64,000 bases of DNA, from NCBI RefSeq assembly GCF_020852615.1, contig NZ_JADZAJ010000032.1, positions 62,001 to 126,000 of the forward strand, in the 5' to 3' direction. Positions 41,434 to 51,291 of this stretch are shown one piece after another (position 1 is the stretch's first letter; every line of letters begins with the position of its first letter). Origin of the DNA: Nitrosomonas sp. (GTDB taxonomy: Bacteria; Pseudomonadota; Gammaproteobacteria; Burkholderiales; Nitrosomonadaceae). Both the position numbers and the translations under genes were made by a program. The notes beneath the pieces were generated by a model that worked only from the letters and a program-made list of their open reading frames with translations, searched no databases and was not told the origin of the DNA.

Positions 41434-42597
41434 TCAGACTGATTGCTTGTTTTTCGCCATCCGGCTGATGAAACGACTAAATAAGTAATCCACATCCTGC
41501 GGGCCCGGGCTGGCCTCAGGGTGTCCCTGAAAACAGAAAACCGGATGATCTGTCAGCTCAAACCCCTGAAGACTGCCATCAAACAATGAATGGTGCGTAA
41601 CACGCACATTGGCAGGCAAGGTGTCAACATCAACTGCAAATCCGTGGTTCTGGCTGGTAATCATCACACGGCCACTATCGATATCCAGCACCGGATGATT
41701 AGCACCATGATGCCCGAATTTCATTTTGATTGTTTTGGCACCTATCGCCAGTGCAATTAGCTGGTGACCGAGACAGATACCAAAAACAGGAATTTTGCCA
41801 GCCAGCAATGCACGGGCTGTATCGATCGCATAATCACAGGCTTCCGGATCACCCGGACCATTGGAAAGCACCACACCATCCGGCCGGGCAGCAAGAATTT
41901 CATCAGCCCGTGTCTGCGCAGGATAGACGGTCACCTGGCAGCCACGCTCAACCAGTTTGCGCAAAATTGCACGTTTGACACCATAATCCAGCACAGCAAC
42001 CCGGTAAAGGCGCTCACCCGCTGCCTGATAACCTTTTTCAGGTGACCACGCCCCCTCACTGAATTCCCATGATCGGCTGCAACTGACCACACGCGCAAGA
42101 TCCATTCCCGTCAAACCGGGAAACATTTGCGCCTGCTGCAATGCTTCAGCCTCATCAACATGGCCAGCCATGATACAACCGGCCTGTGCACCCTTCGTTC
42201 TCAGAATGCGTGTAAGTTTGCGTGTATCTATCCCGGCAATTGCCGGGACGCCGTACTGCTTGAGAAAATCAGGTAATGTCTGGCGACTGCGCCAGTTGCT
42301 GGCAATAAGCGGCAGGTCACGAATCACCAGCCCTGCCGCATGGACAACTCTGGAAGAAATTACAGATTCTATATCCTCATCATTAACACCGGTATTACCG
42401 ATATGAGGATAAGTCAGCGTAACAATCTGGCGGCAATAAGAAGGATCAGTGAGAATTTCCTGGTAACCGGTCATGGCTGTATTGAAAGCCACTTCCCCGG
42501 TAGTGATACCTTCCGCACCGACTGAATCTCCGTGAAAAACAGTACCATCAGCCAGAACAAGTACAGCACGCGGACGGTTCAACACAGAATTCCCCAA
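41434..42597 (-). CDS. carA: Carbamoyl-phosphate synthase small subunit
   Basis: A 387-residue glutaminase subunit that passes ammonia to CarB. The N-terminal CPSase domain has [34 protein letters not shown]. The class I amidotransferase domain carries the nucleophile in [15 protein letters not shown] (~residue 270) and the His/Glu pair in [13 protein letters not shown] (~355). It is the first gene of carA-carB; the leader contains a terminator-like hairpin. Confidence 0.98.
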   Translation of the reverse strand: MGNSVLNRPRAVLVLADGTVFHGDSVGAEGITTGEVAFNTAMTGYQEILTDPSYCRQIVTLTYPHIGNTGVNDEDIESVISSRVVHAAGLVIRDLPLIASNWRSRQTLPDFLKQYGVPAIAGIDTRKLTRILRTKGAQAGCIMAGHVDEAEALQQAQMFPGLTGMDLARVVSCSRSWEFSEGAWSPEKGYQAAGERLYRVAVLDYGVKRAILRKLVERGCQVTVYPAQTRADEILAARPDGVVLSNGPGDPEACDYAIDTARALLAGKIPVFGICLGHQLIALAIGAKTIKMKFGHHGANHPVLDIDSGRVMITSQNHGFAVDVDTLPANVRVTHHSLFDGSLQGFELTDHPVFCFQGHPEASPGPQDVDYLFSRFISRMAKNKQSV

Positions 42598-42626
42598 TAT
42601 TTTTGTAATACGATACAGACAGACAG

Positions 42627-42660
42627 AAAAAAAGCGGTTTGAAGTTGACGCTACACCGCT
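42627..42660 (-). terminator. Terminator-like hairpin in the carA leader, downstream of prlC
   Basis: On the minus strand, AGCGGT (42660-42655) pairs with ACCGCT (42638-42633) and is followed directly by a run of seven T. It lies about 135 bases after the prlC stop and 30 bases before the carA start. A TATAAT box just upstream (42674-42669) could be the carA -10. It may end prlC transcription or act as an attenuator ahead of carAB; the sequence alone does not decide. Confidence 0.55.
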
Positions 42661-42793
42661 ATACGTTAATTATACGCCAGAAACAGAAGCTTTTCCAGAA
42701 ACAACCTTGCCCGCACATGCCCTGTATAAGCCCTATATAAATCAGAGATTACAGATCAAAGGCAAAATACCCCCTTTCAGAAAAATGGTTTTC

Positions 42794-44899
42794 TCAAGCC
42801 ATCATACCGTTATGCCTCAGTAGCGCATCAATTTTTGGCTCACGTCCACGAAATGCGATAAATGATTCCAGTGCCGAACGGCTGCCGCCTACAGCAAGAA
42901 TTTCATGCCGGAAATGCTGGCCGGTTTTCGCACTCACCACCTGGCCGGTCCCATTTTCTTCAAACAGGCTGTAAGCATCCGCAGATAACACCTCTGCCCA
43001 TTTATAACTGTAATAACCAGCGGCATACCCTCCGGCAAATATGTGGCCGAAGCTGTCCGGGAACCGATTGAAAGCAGGGGGAATAATAACTGCCACCTGC
43101 TGACGGATTTTATCCAGGCGCTGCAATACTGTTTCACTTCCCTGCGGATCAAAGTCAGTGTGTATTTGCATATCAAATAATGCGAATTCGATCTGGCGCA
43201 AAGTCTGAAGACCGCTTTGGAAGTTTTTGGCAGCAAGCATTTTGTCAAACAATACGCGCGGCAGCAGATTACCGGTTTCCACATGTGCCGTCATATCACG
43301 CAGCACTTCCCATTCCCAGCAAAAATTCTCCATGAACTGGCTGGGAAGCTCAACTGCGTCCCACTCAACTCCATTGATACCAGAAACCCCCAATTCCTCC
43401 ATTTGAGTCAGCAAATGGTGCAGGCCATGGCCAAATTCGTGAAACAGCGTAATTACCTCATCATGTGTAAACAACGCCGGGCGCAACTGTCCGTCAATCG
43501 TCACCGGTGCAGAAAAATTGCAGGTAAGGTAGGCAACCGGTGTTTGAATTTCAGAACGACCGATCTCCGGTACGTCAATCCGTCGCCGTGTAATGGCATC
43601 ATCCATCCACGCTCCCCCGCGCTTGCCGGGGCGGGCGTAGAGATCCAGATAAAATTGCCCCAGCAAATTACCTTTGGCATCTGTGATATCGAAAAACTTC
43701 ACATCCTGATGCCAACGCTGAACATGGCGTGCCGCCCCTGCCTCGCTGATATGTATCCCGTACAAAGCCTCCACCAGCTGGAACATGCCGGACAACACCT
43801 TATTTTCCGGGAAATACTGTTTAACCTCCTGATCGGAGAAAGCATAACGCTCAATACGCAGTTTTTCGCTGACATAAGCAATATCCCAAGCCTCAAGCTG
43901 AGCCAGCTTCAGTTTTTCGGCGGCAAACTGCTGCAGCTCCACCAGATCCTTTTCTGCATAAGATCTTGCTCTGGCAGCCAGTTCATTGAGAAAACCCAGC
44001 ACCTGCTGTGGTGTTTCTGCCATCTTTGGTGCCAGAGAGACCTGCGCATAGCAGTCGTAGCCCAGCAACCGGGCCTCCTCCCGGCGCAAGCGTAAAATCT
44101 GCTCGATTAAAGGCATATTGTCGCGATTTGCCGCCTGATCTGAAACCGTTTCAAGCTCGCTCGCCCGTGTCGCATATGCCCGGTACATCTGTTCGCGTAA
44201 ATTACGATTGTCTGCATACTGCATAACCGGCAGGTAGGACGGTGCGTGCAGGGTAAACTTCCAGCACTGCGCAGTAACTGATGTATCCCCGGTCGCTGCT
44301 TCGCGTGCTGCCTGTAATACATCTTCCGGAATCCCGGCAAGTTCATCCCGGTTTTCCACAAGCAGGGAAAATGCATTGGTAGCATCAAGCAGGTTATCGC
44401 TGAATTTCGCACTCAATGCTGACAACTCTTCCTGAATCTGCATAAACCGGGCTCTATCTTCCGGTGGCAGTTCAGCACCTCCCAGGCGAAAGTCGCGCAG
44501 CTGGTTATCTACAATTTTTTTGCGCGCCTGGTTTAATGCATTGAACGACGAATCTGCCCGTAACTGTCGGAATTTTTCAAATAACACCTGATCCTGCGAC
44601 AATTCGGCATAGTACTGCGTAACACGCGGCAGGTTAGCGTTATAAATCTCTCGTAACTCCGGGTTGTTCATGACCGCATTCAAATGCGTTACCTGCCCCC
44701 ACGCACGCGATAAACGTTCGTTTACATCTGTCACCGGTTGTACAAAGTCCTGCCAGTCGGGAATTTCTGTTGCATTTTTAACTGCATTCACCACGGCGCG
44801 GCAATCACGCAACAGCTCATCTATGGCCGGCGCAATGTGTTCATTGCGAATTTCTTCGTAGTGCGGAAGTGTGGAAAAATCAAGTAGCGGGTTTTTCAT
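42794..44899 (-). CDS. prlC: Oligopeptidase A (M3 family zinc peptidase)
   Basis: A 701-residue cytosolic oligopeptidase that degrades peptides, including released signal peptides. The zinc site is VITLFHEFGHGLHHLLTQ (~residue 470), with the third ligand in NGVEWDAVELPSQFMENFCWE (~500). The N-terminus NPLLDFSTLPHYEEIRNEHI is typical of PrlC. The C-terminus IDALLRHNGM is also conserved. Normal length. pyrC-like lies 41 bases upstream on the same strand. Confidence 0.96.
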   Translation of the reverse strand: MKNPLLDFSTLPHYEEIRNEHIAPAIDELLRDCRAVVNAVKNATEIPDWQDFVQPVTDVNERLSRAWGQVTHLNAVMNNPELREIYNANLPRVTQYYAELSQDQVLFEKFRQLRADSSFNALNQARKKIVDNQLRDFRLGGAELPPEDRARFMQIQEELSALSAKFSDNLLDATNAFSLLVENRDELAGIPEDVLQAAREAATGDTSVTAQCWKFTLHAPSYLPVMQYADNRNLREQMYRAYATRASELETVSDQAANRDNMPLIEQILRLRREEARLLGYDCYAQVSLAPKMAETPQQVLGFLNELAARARSYAEKDLVELQQFAAEKLKLAQLEAWDIAYVSEKLRIERYAFSDQEVKQYFPENKVLSGMFQLVEALYGIHISEAGAARHVQRWHQDVKFFDITDAKGNLLGQFYLDLYARPGKRGGAWMDDAITRRRIDVPEIGRSEIQTPVAYLTCNFSAPVTIDGQLRPALFTHDEVITLFHEFGHGLHHLLTQMEELGVSGINGVEWDAVELPSQFMENFCWEWEVLRDMTAHVETGNLLPRVLFDKMLAAKNFQSGLQTLRQIEFALFDMQIHTDFDPQGSETVLQRLDKIRQQVAVIIPPAFNRFPDSFGHIFAGGYAAGYYSYKWAEVLSADAYSLFEENGTGQVVSAKTGQHFRHEILAVGGSRSALESFIAFRGREPKIDALLRHNGMMA

Positions 44900-44940
44900 A
44901 TCAACAGTAAAAAGTTTTTATTATTCAAGATGGAATCTTG

Positions 44941-46212
44941 TCAGCCATAAACAATACGCCCGTCAATCAGGGTAAACCGGGCACGTCCATACAACTCCAT
45001 TCCAAGGAAAGGAGTATTTTTCCCCTGGCTCTTCAGTTCGGTATTATTAACGACCCAGCTTTCATCCGGATCAAAAATACATAGATCTGCAGGAGCACCC
45101 GCTGCAAGCTTCCCCGCCCCGATTCCCAGAACCTGTGCAGGGTGAAGCGTAATTTTTGCCAATGCTTCGGACAATGACAGTCTGTTTTCCATGGCCCATT
45201 TCAGCGTAAGCGGCAGCAGCAGCTCCAATCCGGTTGCGCCAGTTTCGGCTTGAGCAAACGGCAGCAACTTGGCATCTTCATCGACTGGTGCGTGATCCGA
45301 ACAGATCGCATCAATTGTTCCATCCATCAGTCCGGCACGCAGCATATCCCGATCAGCCAGACTTCTCAGTGGCGGCATAAGATGGCAGTTGGCATCAAAA
45401 AAACCGATATCCATGTCAGTCAGGTGCACGTGATGAGCAGAAACATCACAAGTTAACGGCAATCCCTGCCGTTTCGCCGCCCGTACCAGCGCAACTCCTT
45501 CGGCACTGGAAATGCGACAGAGATGCACGCTGGCACCGGTTTCTTTCATCAGTGACAGAATACTGGTCAGCGCAATCGTTTCTGCGCATACAGGAATTGC
45601 CGGCAAACCCAGACGGGTGGCAACCTCTCCTTCATGTGCAACCCCATGATTGGCCAGATGCCTGTCCTGAGGGCGCAACCAGACCTTGAAATCAAAAGTG
45701 GCAGCATACTGCATGGCTCGCATCAGCACATGCAGATTGACAATCGGCGCATCAGCCTGGCTGAATGCAATGCAACCAGCGTCATGCAATTCAACCATTT
45801 CTGTCAAATACTCGCCCTTGAGCCCCCGAGTCAGTGCTCCCACCGGATACACGTGTGCCCGGTCCAGGATGCGCGCACGATGTTTCAGCATTTCCACCAA
45901 ACCCGGTTCATCCAGCGGCGGATCCGTATCAGGAGGACAGGCAAGACTGGTTACCCCCCCCGCTACCGCAGCCTCCAGCTCTGATTCCAGCGTAGCCATA
46001 TACTCAAACCCCGGTTCGCGCAACCGTGCTGACAAATCAACCAGGCCGGGACATACAATCATTCCGTCAGCATCAATCTCGCGATCGTCACAAAACCCTT
46101 CCGGCCGTGAATCGATTGATACAATTTTGCCTTCAGCCAGATAGAGATCACCGATACGGTCCATCCTGCTGCCGGGATCAATCAAACGGCCATTTCGGAT
46201 ACAAATGTGCAT
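44941..46212 (-). CDS. Dihydroorotase-like protein lacking the catalytic metal ligands (PyrX/PyrC' type)
   Basis: A 423-residue protein with the full type I/III dihydroorotase fold, but the metal site is lost. The HxH motif after PGLVD is replaced by S61 and R63 (GLVDLSARLREPG). The later ligands are R180 (VWLRPQD, normally a His) and R233 (HLCRISSAEGV, normally His). Only the C-terminal SDHAP aspartate (~306) remains. This is the pattern of the non-catalytic partner (PyrX/PyrC') that stabilises aspartate carbamoyltransferase in pseudomonads. Directly following pyrB by 13 bases fits that role. A true dihydroorotase must be encoded elsewhere. Confidence 0.88.
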   Translation of the reverse strand: MHICIRNGRLIDPGSRMDRIGDLYLAEGKIVSIDSRPEGFCDDREIDADGMIVCPGLVDLSARLREPGFEYMATLESELEAAVAGGVTSLACPPDTDPPLDEPGLVEMLKHRARILDRAHVYPVGALTRGLKGEYLTEMVELHDAGCIAFSQADAPIVNLHVLMRAMQYAATFDFKVWLRPQDRHLANHGVAHEGEVATRLGLPAIPVCAETIALTSILSLMKETGASVHLCRISSAEGVALVRAAKRQGLPLTCDVSAHHVHLTDMDIGFFDANCHLMPPLRSLADRDMLRAGLMDGTIDAICSDHAPVDEDAKLLPFAQAETGATGLELLLPLTLKWAMENRLSLSEALAKITLHPAQVLGIGAGKLAAGAPADLCIFDPDESWVVNNTELKSQGKNTPFLGMELYGRARFTLIDGRIVYG

Positions 46213-46225
46213 AGGACAGTACGTG

Positions 46226-47176
46226 TTAATTTCCGGCGAGAATTGACATCACCGCCATACGAACGGCAATACCGAAGTTTACCTGGGACAAAATGACGGA
46301 CTGGGTGCCATCCGCCACTTCTGAATCAATTTCCACGCCACGATTCATCGGACCCGGATGCATTACGATTGCATCCGGTCTGGCAAGTGCCAGTTTTTCC
46401 GGCGTCAACCCATAGTATTTGAAATATTCTTCCGTGCCCGGCAAATGTGCCGATTTCATGCGTTCATTCTGTAACCGCAACATCATCAGTACATCCACCT
46501 CTTTCAGACCTTGCGACATGTTGTGATAAACATGCACGCCAAGCCGCTCAACTTTGGCCGGTAACAGTGTTTTGGGAGCAATAACACGGATTTCAGGCAC
46601 ACCCAGTGTTGTCAGCGCGTGAATCTGTGAGCGCGCCACCCTGGAATGCAGAATATCCCCTATGATTGCCACGCGTAATGCGCGGAAATCCTGCTTGTAG
46701 CGGCGAATGGTAAACATATCCAGCAATGCCTGCGTGGGGTGGGCATGCCACCCGTCACCCGCATTGATAACATGAATCTCCGGTCTGACATGGCGGGCAA
46801 TCAGATGCGCCGCCCCACTTTGATTATGGCGTACGATAAACATATCCGCATGCATGGCAGACAGGTTATCCACCGTATCCAGCAGCGTTTCACCCTTGGT
46901 CTGGGATGAGACTGCCATATTGAGGTTAATGACATCCGCCGAAAGACGCTTTGCTGCAATTTCGAAAGTGGTACGGGTCCGGGTACTTGGTTCAAAAAAC
47001 AGGTTGAACACTGACTTACCCCGCAACAGAGGAATTTTCTTGACATCGCGTTCAGTCACACCGGTGAACGATTCTGCCGTATCAAGAATATGCTGCAAGA
47101 TTGAAGCAGGCAATCCCTCTGTCGTCAGCAGGTGCTGCAGCTCACCATTCCTGTTCAGCTGGGGATGCAGGCCCAT
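46226..47176 (-). CDS. pyrB: Aspartate carbamoyltransferase catalytic subunit
   Basis: A 316-residue ATCase joining carbamoyl phosphate and aspartate. The carbamoyl-phosphate site is [22 protein letters not shown] (~residue 55), followed by [40 protein letters not shown] and [13 protein letters not shown]. There is no pyrI regulatory gene; the pseudo-dihydroorotase that follows probably completes a class A ATCase. The slightly extended N-terminus ([19 protein letters not shown]) resembles the pseudomonad enzyme, in which this region binds nucleotide effectors. Confidence 0.97.
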   Translation of the reverse strand: MGLHPQLNRNGELQHLLTTEGLPASILQHILDTAESFTGVTERDVKKIPLLRGKSVFNLFFEPSTRTRTTFEIAAKRLSADVINLNMAVSSQTKGETLLDTVDNLSAMHADMFIVRHNQSGAAHLIARHVRPEIHVINAGDGWHAHPTQALLDMFTIRRYKQDFRALRVAIIGDILHSRVARSQIHALTTLGVPEIRVIAPKTLLPAKVERLGVHVYHNMSQGLKEVDVLMMLRLQNERMKSAHLPGTEEYFKYYGLTPEKLALARPDAIVMHPGPMNRGVEIDSEVADGTQSVILSQVNFGIAVRMAVMSILAGN

Positions 47177-47248
47177 TACACAGAGATCCCGAAAAAATTA
47201 CGATGGTACATAGGTTCTAAATACAGGTAAAAATCCGGGAATCACGCA

Positions 47249-47752
47249 TCAGCCTGCCGTCAGGTTGCGTAAATCCAGACTCAGCCTGCCGTCATCTGAT
47301 TGCCTCAACTCCAACATACTGTTTTCCGGCAAGGTGATAATGGCTCCCGTATATCGGGCAGCAATCGGCAGCTCCCGCCCGCCACGATCCACCAGTACCG
47401 CCAGATCAATACTGGTCGGGCGACCATAATCAAACAGCTCATTTACGGCTGCACGCACCGTCCTGCCGGTGTAAAGCACATCATCCACCAGAATAATACG
47501 GCTGTTTTCAACATCGAAAGGAAGCTGAGAGGGCCTAACCTGTGGATGCAGGCCGATTTTACTGTAATCATCCCGGTAAAAAGATATATCCAGCACCCCT
47601 ACCGGCAGCACAACCCCCAATATCTGATGAATACGCTGAGCCAGCCAGGCACCCCCGGTATGAATTCCCACAATAGCAGTACTCCCGGTTACATCCGGCC
47701 GTATTTTTTCAATAAGCTGCACCAGCAGTTGTTCTGCGTCAGGAAGCTGCAT
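47249..47752 (-). CDS. pyrR: PyrR bifunctional pyr regulator / uracil phosphoribosyltransferase
   Basis: About 167 residues from the ATG at 47752, which overlaps the ruvX stop by 14 bases; an upstream start at 47836 would add 28 atypical residues. The PRPP-binding loop is RIILVDDVLYTGRTVRAAVNEL (~residue 90), and AIVGIHTGGAWLAQRI is the phosphate loop. In Bacillus PyrR binds pyr mRNA; in proteobacteria it is mostly known as a phosphoribosyltransferase. I see no PyrR-binding anti-antiterminator in the 72-base gap before pyrB. Confidence 0.9.
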   Translation of the reverse strand: MQLPDAEQLLVQLIEKIRPDVTGSTAIVGIHTGGAWLAQRIHQILGVVLPVGVLDISFYRDDYSKIGLHPQVRPSQLPFDVENSRIILVDDVLYTGRTVRAAVNELFDYGRPTSIDLAVLVDRGGRELPIAARYTGAIITLPENSMLELRQSDDGRLSLDLRNLTAG

Positions 47753-48191
47753 GAGATAAATCGAAATAAATTTGGAGGATATGTTGCGCGGCAATCTGAT
47801 CGAGCATTGGCCGCTGCTTTTTTCTACCGGTGACACCCGCTTCTTCCAGTGCCGAACGTGCGATCACTGTGGTGTAACGCTCATCTGCCATTGCTACCGG
47901 AATATCAAACCGCCCTTCCAGCCGCCTGGCAAAACGGCGACACAACTGGGTGATCTCGTGCTCAGTACCGTCAGCATGAACCGACAGCCCCACCACCAGC
48001 AAGACCGGCTGCCATGTTTTGATCAGTTCTGCAATTTTCTCGAAACGGGGTTTAGTCATGGCCTGATCGATCGTCGTCAGCGGATGAGCCATCTGCAACT
48101 CAAGCTCTCCAATCGCAACACCAATGCGCCGCGTACCAAAATCAAACGCCAGCACCGTACCGGACACCATATTACCAAGCGCATCAGGCAT
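47739..48191 (-). CDS. ruvX: Putative pre-16S rRNA nuclease / Holliday junction resolvase-like YqgF
   Basis: About 150 residues with an RNase H-like fold. The first acidic motif is [17 protein letters not shown] (~residue 15), [14 protein letters not shown] lies near residue 70, and [17 protein letters not shown] near 110 carries the other conserved acids. E. coli YqgF is implicated in 16S rRNA 5'-end maturation. The ATG at 48191 overlaps the algH stop by 8 bases; a GTG at 48203 would add four residues. It is part of the chain coq7-algH-ruvX-pyrR-pyrB. Confidence 0.93.
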   Translation of the reverse strand: MPDALGNMVSGTVLAFDFGTRRIGVAIGELELQMAHPLTTIDQAMTKPRFEKIAELIKTWQPVLLVVGLSVHADGTEHEITQLCRRFARRLEGRFDIPVAMADERYTTVIARSALEEAGVTGRKKQRPMLDQIAAQHILQIYFDLSHAAS

Positions 48192-48744
48192 GACCGACGT
48201 CACTGGACAGATTATAAAAATTGATTCCCAGCAAGCTCATGACTGCAGGCAATCGTTCTTCAAAGGACAGCTCAAACAATATCTGCGACTGAGCTGGCAC
48301 CGTCAGCCAGGCATTTTGCGCCAGCTCCTGCTCAAGCTGCCCCGCCGACCAGCCTGAGTAACCCAATGCCACCAGCATTCTTTCCGGCCCCCGGCAATCG
48401 GCAACCGCCTGCAAAATATCAATGGAAGATGTCAAACCGATCGACTCATTGGCAGACAGCGTAAACTTCCATGACCCAACCGGTTCATGCAGCACAAACC
48501 CGGTGTCAACCTGTACCGGTCCGCCCAGTAATACCGGCGAATTGGAAATCGTCGCATTTTTGGGGGACATTCCCAGTTGGAGCAATAATTTTTCTACCGA
48601 TAAATCCGTCGAACGATTCACCACCAGACCCAGCGCACCCCGTTCATTATGTTCACAGATATAGGTCAGCGTCCGGGTAAAAAAGGAATCCTCCAGCCCC
48701 GGCATGGCAATCAGGAAATGATCGGTAAGATTGATGCTTTGCAT
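48184..48744 (-). CDS. algH: YqgE/AlgH family protein
   Basis: A DUF179 protein of about 186 residues from the ATG at 48744 ([19 protein letters not shown]), which matches the family N-terminus; a GTG start at 48798 would add 18 residues. [20 protein letters not shown] and [25 protein letters not shown] are the family blocks. Its molecular function is not established; Pseudomonas AlgH affects alginate regulation. It is almost always next to ruvX, as here. Confidence 0.92.
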   Translation of the reverse strand: MQSINLTDHFLIAMPGLEDSFFTRTLTYICEHNERGALGLVVNRSTDLSVEKLLLQLGMSPKNATISNSPVLLGGPVQVDTGFVLHEPVGSWKFTLSANESIGLTSSIDILQAVADCRGPERMLVALGYSGWSAGQLEQELAQNAWLTVPAQSQILFELSFEERLPAVMSLLGINFYNLSSDVGHA

Positions 48745-48788
48745 TAAGATTGTGCCATCCAGGAACAAATAAGAAATTTCCTCTGACT

Positions 48789-49415
48789 TCACACCCAATA
48801 GGCGGTACGCGTCATGATCCCGGAACTGAACTTCATAACACGCCTGACCGGAGCAGGTAACTGCCCTCCACCGTGCGAAACAGCCATGGTAGCGTGACAG
48901 GCCTCATCAGTCTTCATTTGTGTCACAATCGCCCGGCTGCGAACATCCTGATGAGGTAATCGCTGCAGATGATCCGCCAGATGCGCCTCAACCTGGCGCT
49001 CGGTTTCTGCCAAAAAACCCAGATTCCATTTATCACCGAGCACACCCGCCACCAGTCCCAGCGCAAACGACCCGCCATACCATAACGGATTCAGGTAACT
49101 TTTACGTCCATCCAGTTCCACAATGCGACGCTCCGTCCATGCAAGATGTTCGGTTTCTTCACGCGCCGCCTGATCCAGCGCCTGCCTGACCTGCTCATTA
49201 CGTGCTGTCAGCGCCTGGCCCTGATACAGTGCCTGAGCACACACCTCACCCACATGATTAATGCGCATAAGCGCAGCAGACTCACGCTTTTCGATCTCAC
49301 TCAATGCATTCTCGGGCAGATCCTTCCCGGGCACCGGGCGCACAGTATTGGCCGGCGCCAGCAATGTCCGCAAGGCGCTATCAAAACCTATAATCAACTT
49401 GTCCACGTTCAGCAT
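48789..49415 (-). CDS. coq7: 2-polyprenyl-3-methyl-6-methoxy-1,4-benzoquinone monooxygenase
   Basis: A ferritin-like di-iron hydroxylase of ubiquinone synthesis, about 208 residues. Two carboxylate repeats are visible: [20 protein letters not shown] (E-x-x-H near residue 64) and [19 protein letters not shown] (~95), with the second half in [18 protein letters not shown] (~145) and [13 protein letters not shown] (~178). The ATG at 49415 is strongly supported by GGAGGGG six bases upstream, so the longer frame from 49445 is unlikely. It starts the minus-strand chain into algH and the pyr genes. Confidence 0.94.
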   Translation of the reverse strand: MLNVDKLIIGFDSALRTLLAPANTVRPVPGKDLPENALSEIEKRESAALMRINHVGEVCAQALYQGQALTARNEQVRQALDQAAREETEHLAWTERRIVELDGRKSYLNPLWYGGSFALGLVAGVLGDKWNLGFLAETERQVEAHLADHLQRLPHQDVRSRAIVTQMKTDEACHATMAVSHGGGQLPAPVRRVMKFSSGIMTRTAYWV

Positions 49416-49495
49416 AACAACCCCTCCACTCTCCGTTCTCTCCATCCCTGCCTGCTGTTTTTAATCAGCAAACCACCTGGAGACCACACGAACCC

Positions 49496-50794
49496 TTATT
49501 TTATACGCATTTGCCGCGCGAGCAATGTTACCGGATGCAAAACCTCTATATTGATACCCTTCCTCACCAGTCCATTAGCAATATGCAAAGCACAACCGAT
49601 ATTCGCCGTCACCAGACAGTCCGCCCCTGTATGTTCGAAAGCCTGTAATTTTGCATCGAGTAACGATTTTGCAAACTCAGGCTGATCAAGATAATACGTA
49701 CCGGCAGCGCCGCAACACCGCTCATTTCCGGGGAGTTCCACAACCTCTATTCCCGGGATACGCTGCAACAAAGTATACAGATGCTTTGAGGCGCACAACG
49801 TATTACGCAGCGTACAGGGTTCATGCACAGCTACTTTGCGCACCAACGGCTTAAAACTGATTGCATCCCACTCCAGTCCATCGAGAAACTGACTGATATC
49901 CATTACCGGCACAGAAAAACCCACACCCGATTGCGATGAATATTCCGCCAGCTGCACACCGCAACCGGAAGCAGTACTGATAATGGTTTGAGCACCTGAA
50001 TCTTCAAATACACGAAGATTTTGTCGGGCAAACGACCTGGCCATATCGATCCGGCCACTATGCTGATGCAATGCCCCGCAACAGGTCTGCTTACCGGGTA
50101 CATGTACCGTATAGCCCATCCGGTTAAGCACCTGTATAGATGAAAGCAGCGTTTCGGTATCAATCAGCCGCGCAACACACCCTACAAACAGGGCCACCTC
50201 CCCACGTGAGGCGCCTCTGGCCGGGTATTTACGCCGCCATAATGTTCCCGGCAGATTGCGCACTGTCAAAAACAGCAGCGATTGGGCCAGATCATTTTTT
50301 CTCAGCATTTCCAATCGCAACAACAATGACAGCAGGCCCATCCTGGTGAGTAAACGCAACATTGGCCGCAGGATATCGAACCGGGCTGGCTGAGCTATCA
50401 GCTTCCGCTCAAAGAAATCCCTCAGCCCATTTTTTTTACGCTGATTTACATCTTGCGCAGATGAATGCGCATAAATCATGGCACGCGCACCGTCAATCAG
50501 CTGACCATAAGCAACGCTGTTCGGGCAAACCTGCTCACAGGCACGGCAAGTCAGGCACCGATCCATATGCTGAATAAATTTTTCATTCAGAGGAATATGC
50601 CCGTTTGCGACTCCACTCATCAGCGCAATCCGCCCACGCGGCGAATCTGCTTCAGAATATGTCAGATGATATGTTGGACAATGCGGCAAGCAAAGCCCGC
50701 ACGCCACACAACGATTTGCTTCAGCCAGCAGAGCTTCCGCCGGCGAAGCATCCTGATCCTGATCCATATCCCTCTTTGTTTTTAGGTCAACCAT
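49496..50794 (-). CDS. glcF: Glycolate oxidase iron-sulfur subunit
   Basis: A 432-residue GlcF. Two 4Fe-4S ferredoxin motifs lie at the N-terminus: NRCVACGLCLPHCPTYHL (~residue 30) and DRCLTCRACEQVCPNSVAYG (~82). Two cysteine-rich CCG domains follow (VPGKQTCCGALHQHSG ~235 and LPGNERCCGAAGTYYL ~365). With GlcD and GlcE it oxidises glycolate and passes electrons to quinone. Those partner genes are not adjacent. In a Calvin-cycle organism it would salvage 2-phosphoglycolate. The ATG at 50794 is chosen by default; another lies nine codons inside. Confidence 0.92.
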   Translation of the reverse strand: MVDLKTKRDMDQDQDASPAEALLAEANRCVACGLCLPHCPTYHLTYSEADSPRGRIALMSGVANGHIPLNEKFIQHMDRCLTCRACEQVCPNSVAYGQLIDGARAMIYAHSSAQDVNQRKKNGLRDFFERKLIAQPARFDILRPMLRLLTRMGLLSLLLRLEMLRKNDLAQSLLFLTVRNLPGTLWRRKYPARGASRGEVALFVGCVARLIDTETLLSSIQVLNRMGYTVHVPGKQTCCGALHQHSGRIDMARSFARQNLRVFEDSGAQTIISTASGCGVQLAEYSSQSGVGFSVPVMDISQFLDGLEWDAISFKPLVRKVAVHEPCTLRNTLCASKHLYTLLQRIPGIEVVELPGNERCCGAAGTYYLDQPEFAKSLLDAKLQAFEHTGADCLVTANIGCALHIANGLVRKGINIEVLHPVTLLARQMRIK

Positions 50795-50917
50795 TTCAGC
50801 GAAATCCGGTTATATAAAATTTGTAACTCACGCCTGCCCAGGCAATTACTGTTGCTCTCCCGATTCTGCCACGATCTTCTTTCTCAAATGCAGCCATATT
50901 GCCATTCTATTTACTTC

Positions 50918-50947
50918 TTGCCATGCAAGATGAAATTGCAATAAAAT
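50918..50947 (+). promoter_or_regulatory. Sigma-70 promoter of rpsP-rimM-trmD-rplS
   Basis: TTGCCA (50918-50923) and TAAAAT (50942-50947) with an 18-base spacer lie 46 bases before the rpsP ATG. Between them and the gene is an ACAAGGGGTACC ribosome-binding site. The rest of the 199-base gap between glcF and rpsP shows no gene. Confidence 0.6.
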
Positions 50948-50993
50948 TAGGGGTTATCGTTAACAAACAACTACTTTTATTACAAGGGGTACC

Positions 50994-51263
50994 ATGGTAG
51001 TAGTGAGACTGGCACGAGGTGGTGCCAAGAAGCGTCCTTTTTACAACATGGTCGTGGCTGATTCCCGCAATCGGCGTGACGGAAAATTCATAGAACGTGT
51101 CGGGTTCTACAATCCGCGCGCCACGGGTGGAGAAGAAAGTCTGCGCATTCAGATGGATCGCCTGACTTACTGGCAATCCCAGGGAGCACAACTGTCCGAT
51201 ACCGTTTCACGACTTGTCAAACAGTTTGGCAGACAGCAGCAGGCTGCACAACCACAAGGGTGA
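50994..51263 (+). CDS. rpsP: Ribosomal protein bS16
   Basis: An 89-residue 30S protein. The N-terminus [41 protein letters not shown] is diagnostic. The C-terminal [14 protein letters not shown] and a short basic Gln-rich tail follow. An AAGGGG Shine-Dalgarno precedes the ATG. It is the first gene of the conserved rpsP-rimM-trmD-rplS operon. Confidence 0.97.
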   Translation: MVVVRLARGGAKKRPFYNMVVADSRNRRDGKFIERVGFYNPRATGGEESLRIQMDRLTYWQSQGAQLSDTVSRLVKQFGRQQQAAQPQG

Positions 51264-51291
51264 AACGAGGCTCCTTGAAGCAAAGGAGCCT

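Noticed and set aside
43217-44095. A 292-codon plus-strand frame inside prlC
   Set aside because: Antisense to the well-conserved M3 peptidase; its translation has no recognisable domain and an unusual Cys/His/Gln-rich composition.
47177-47248. PyrR-dependent attenuator between pyrR and pyrB
   Set aside because: The 72-base gap lacks a terminator hairpin with a U tract and an anti-antiterminator.
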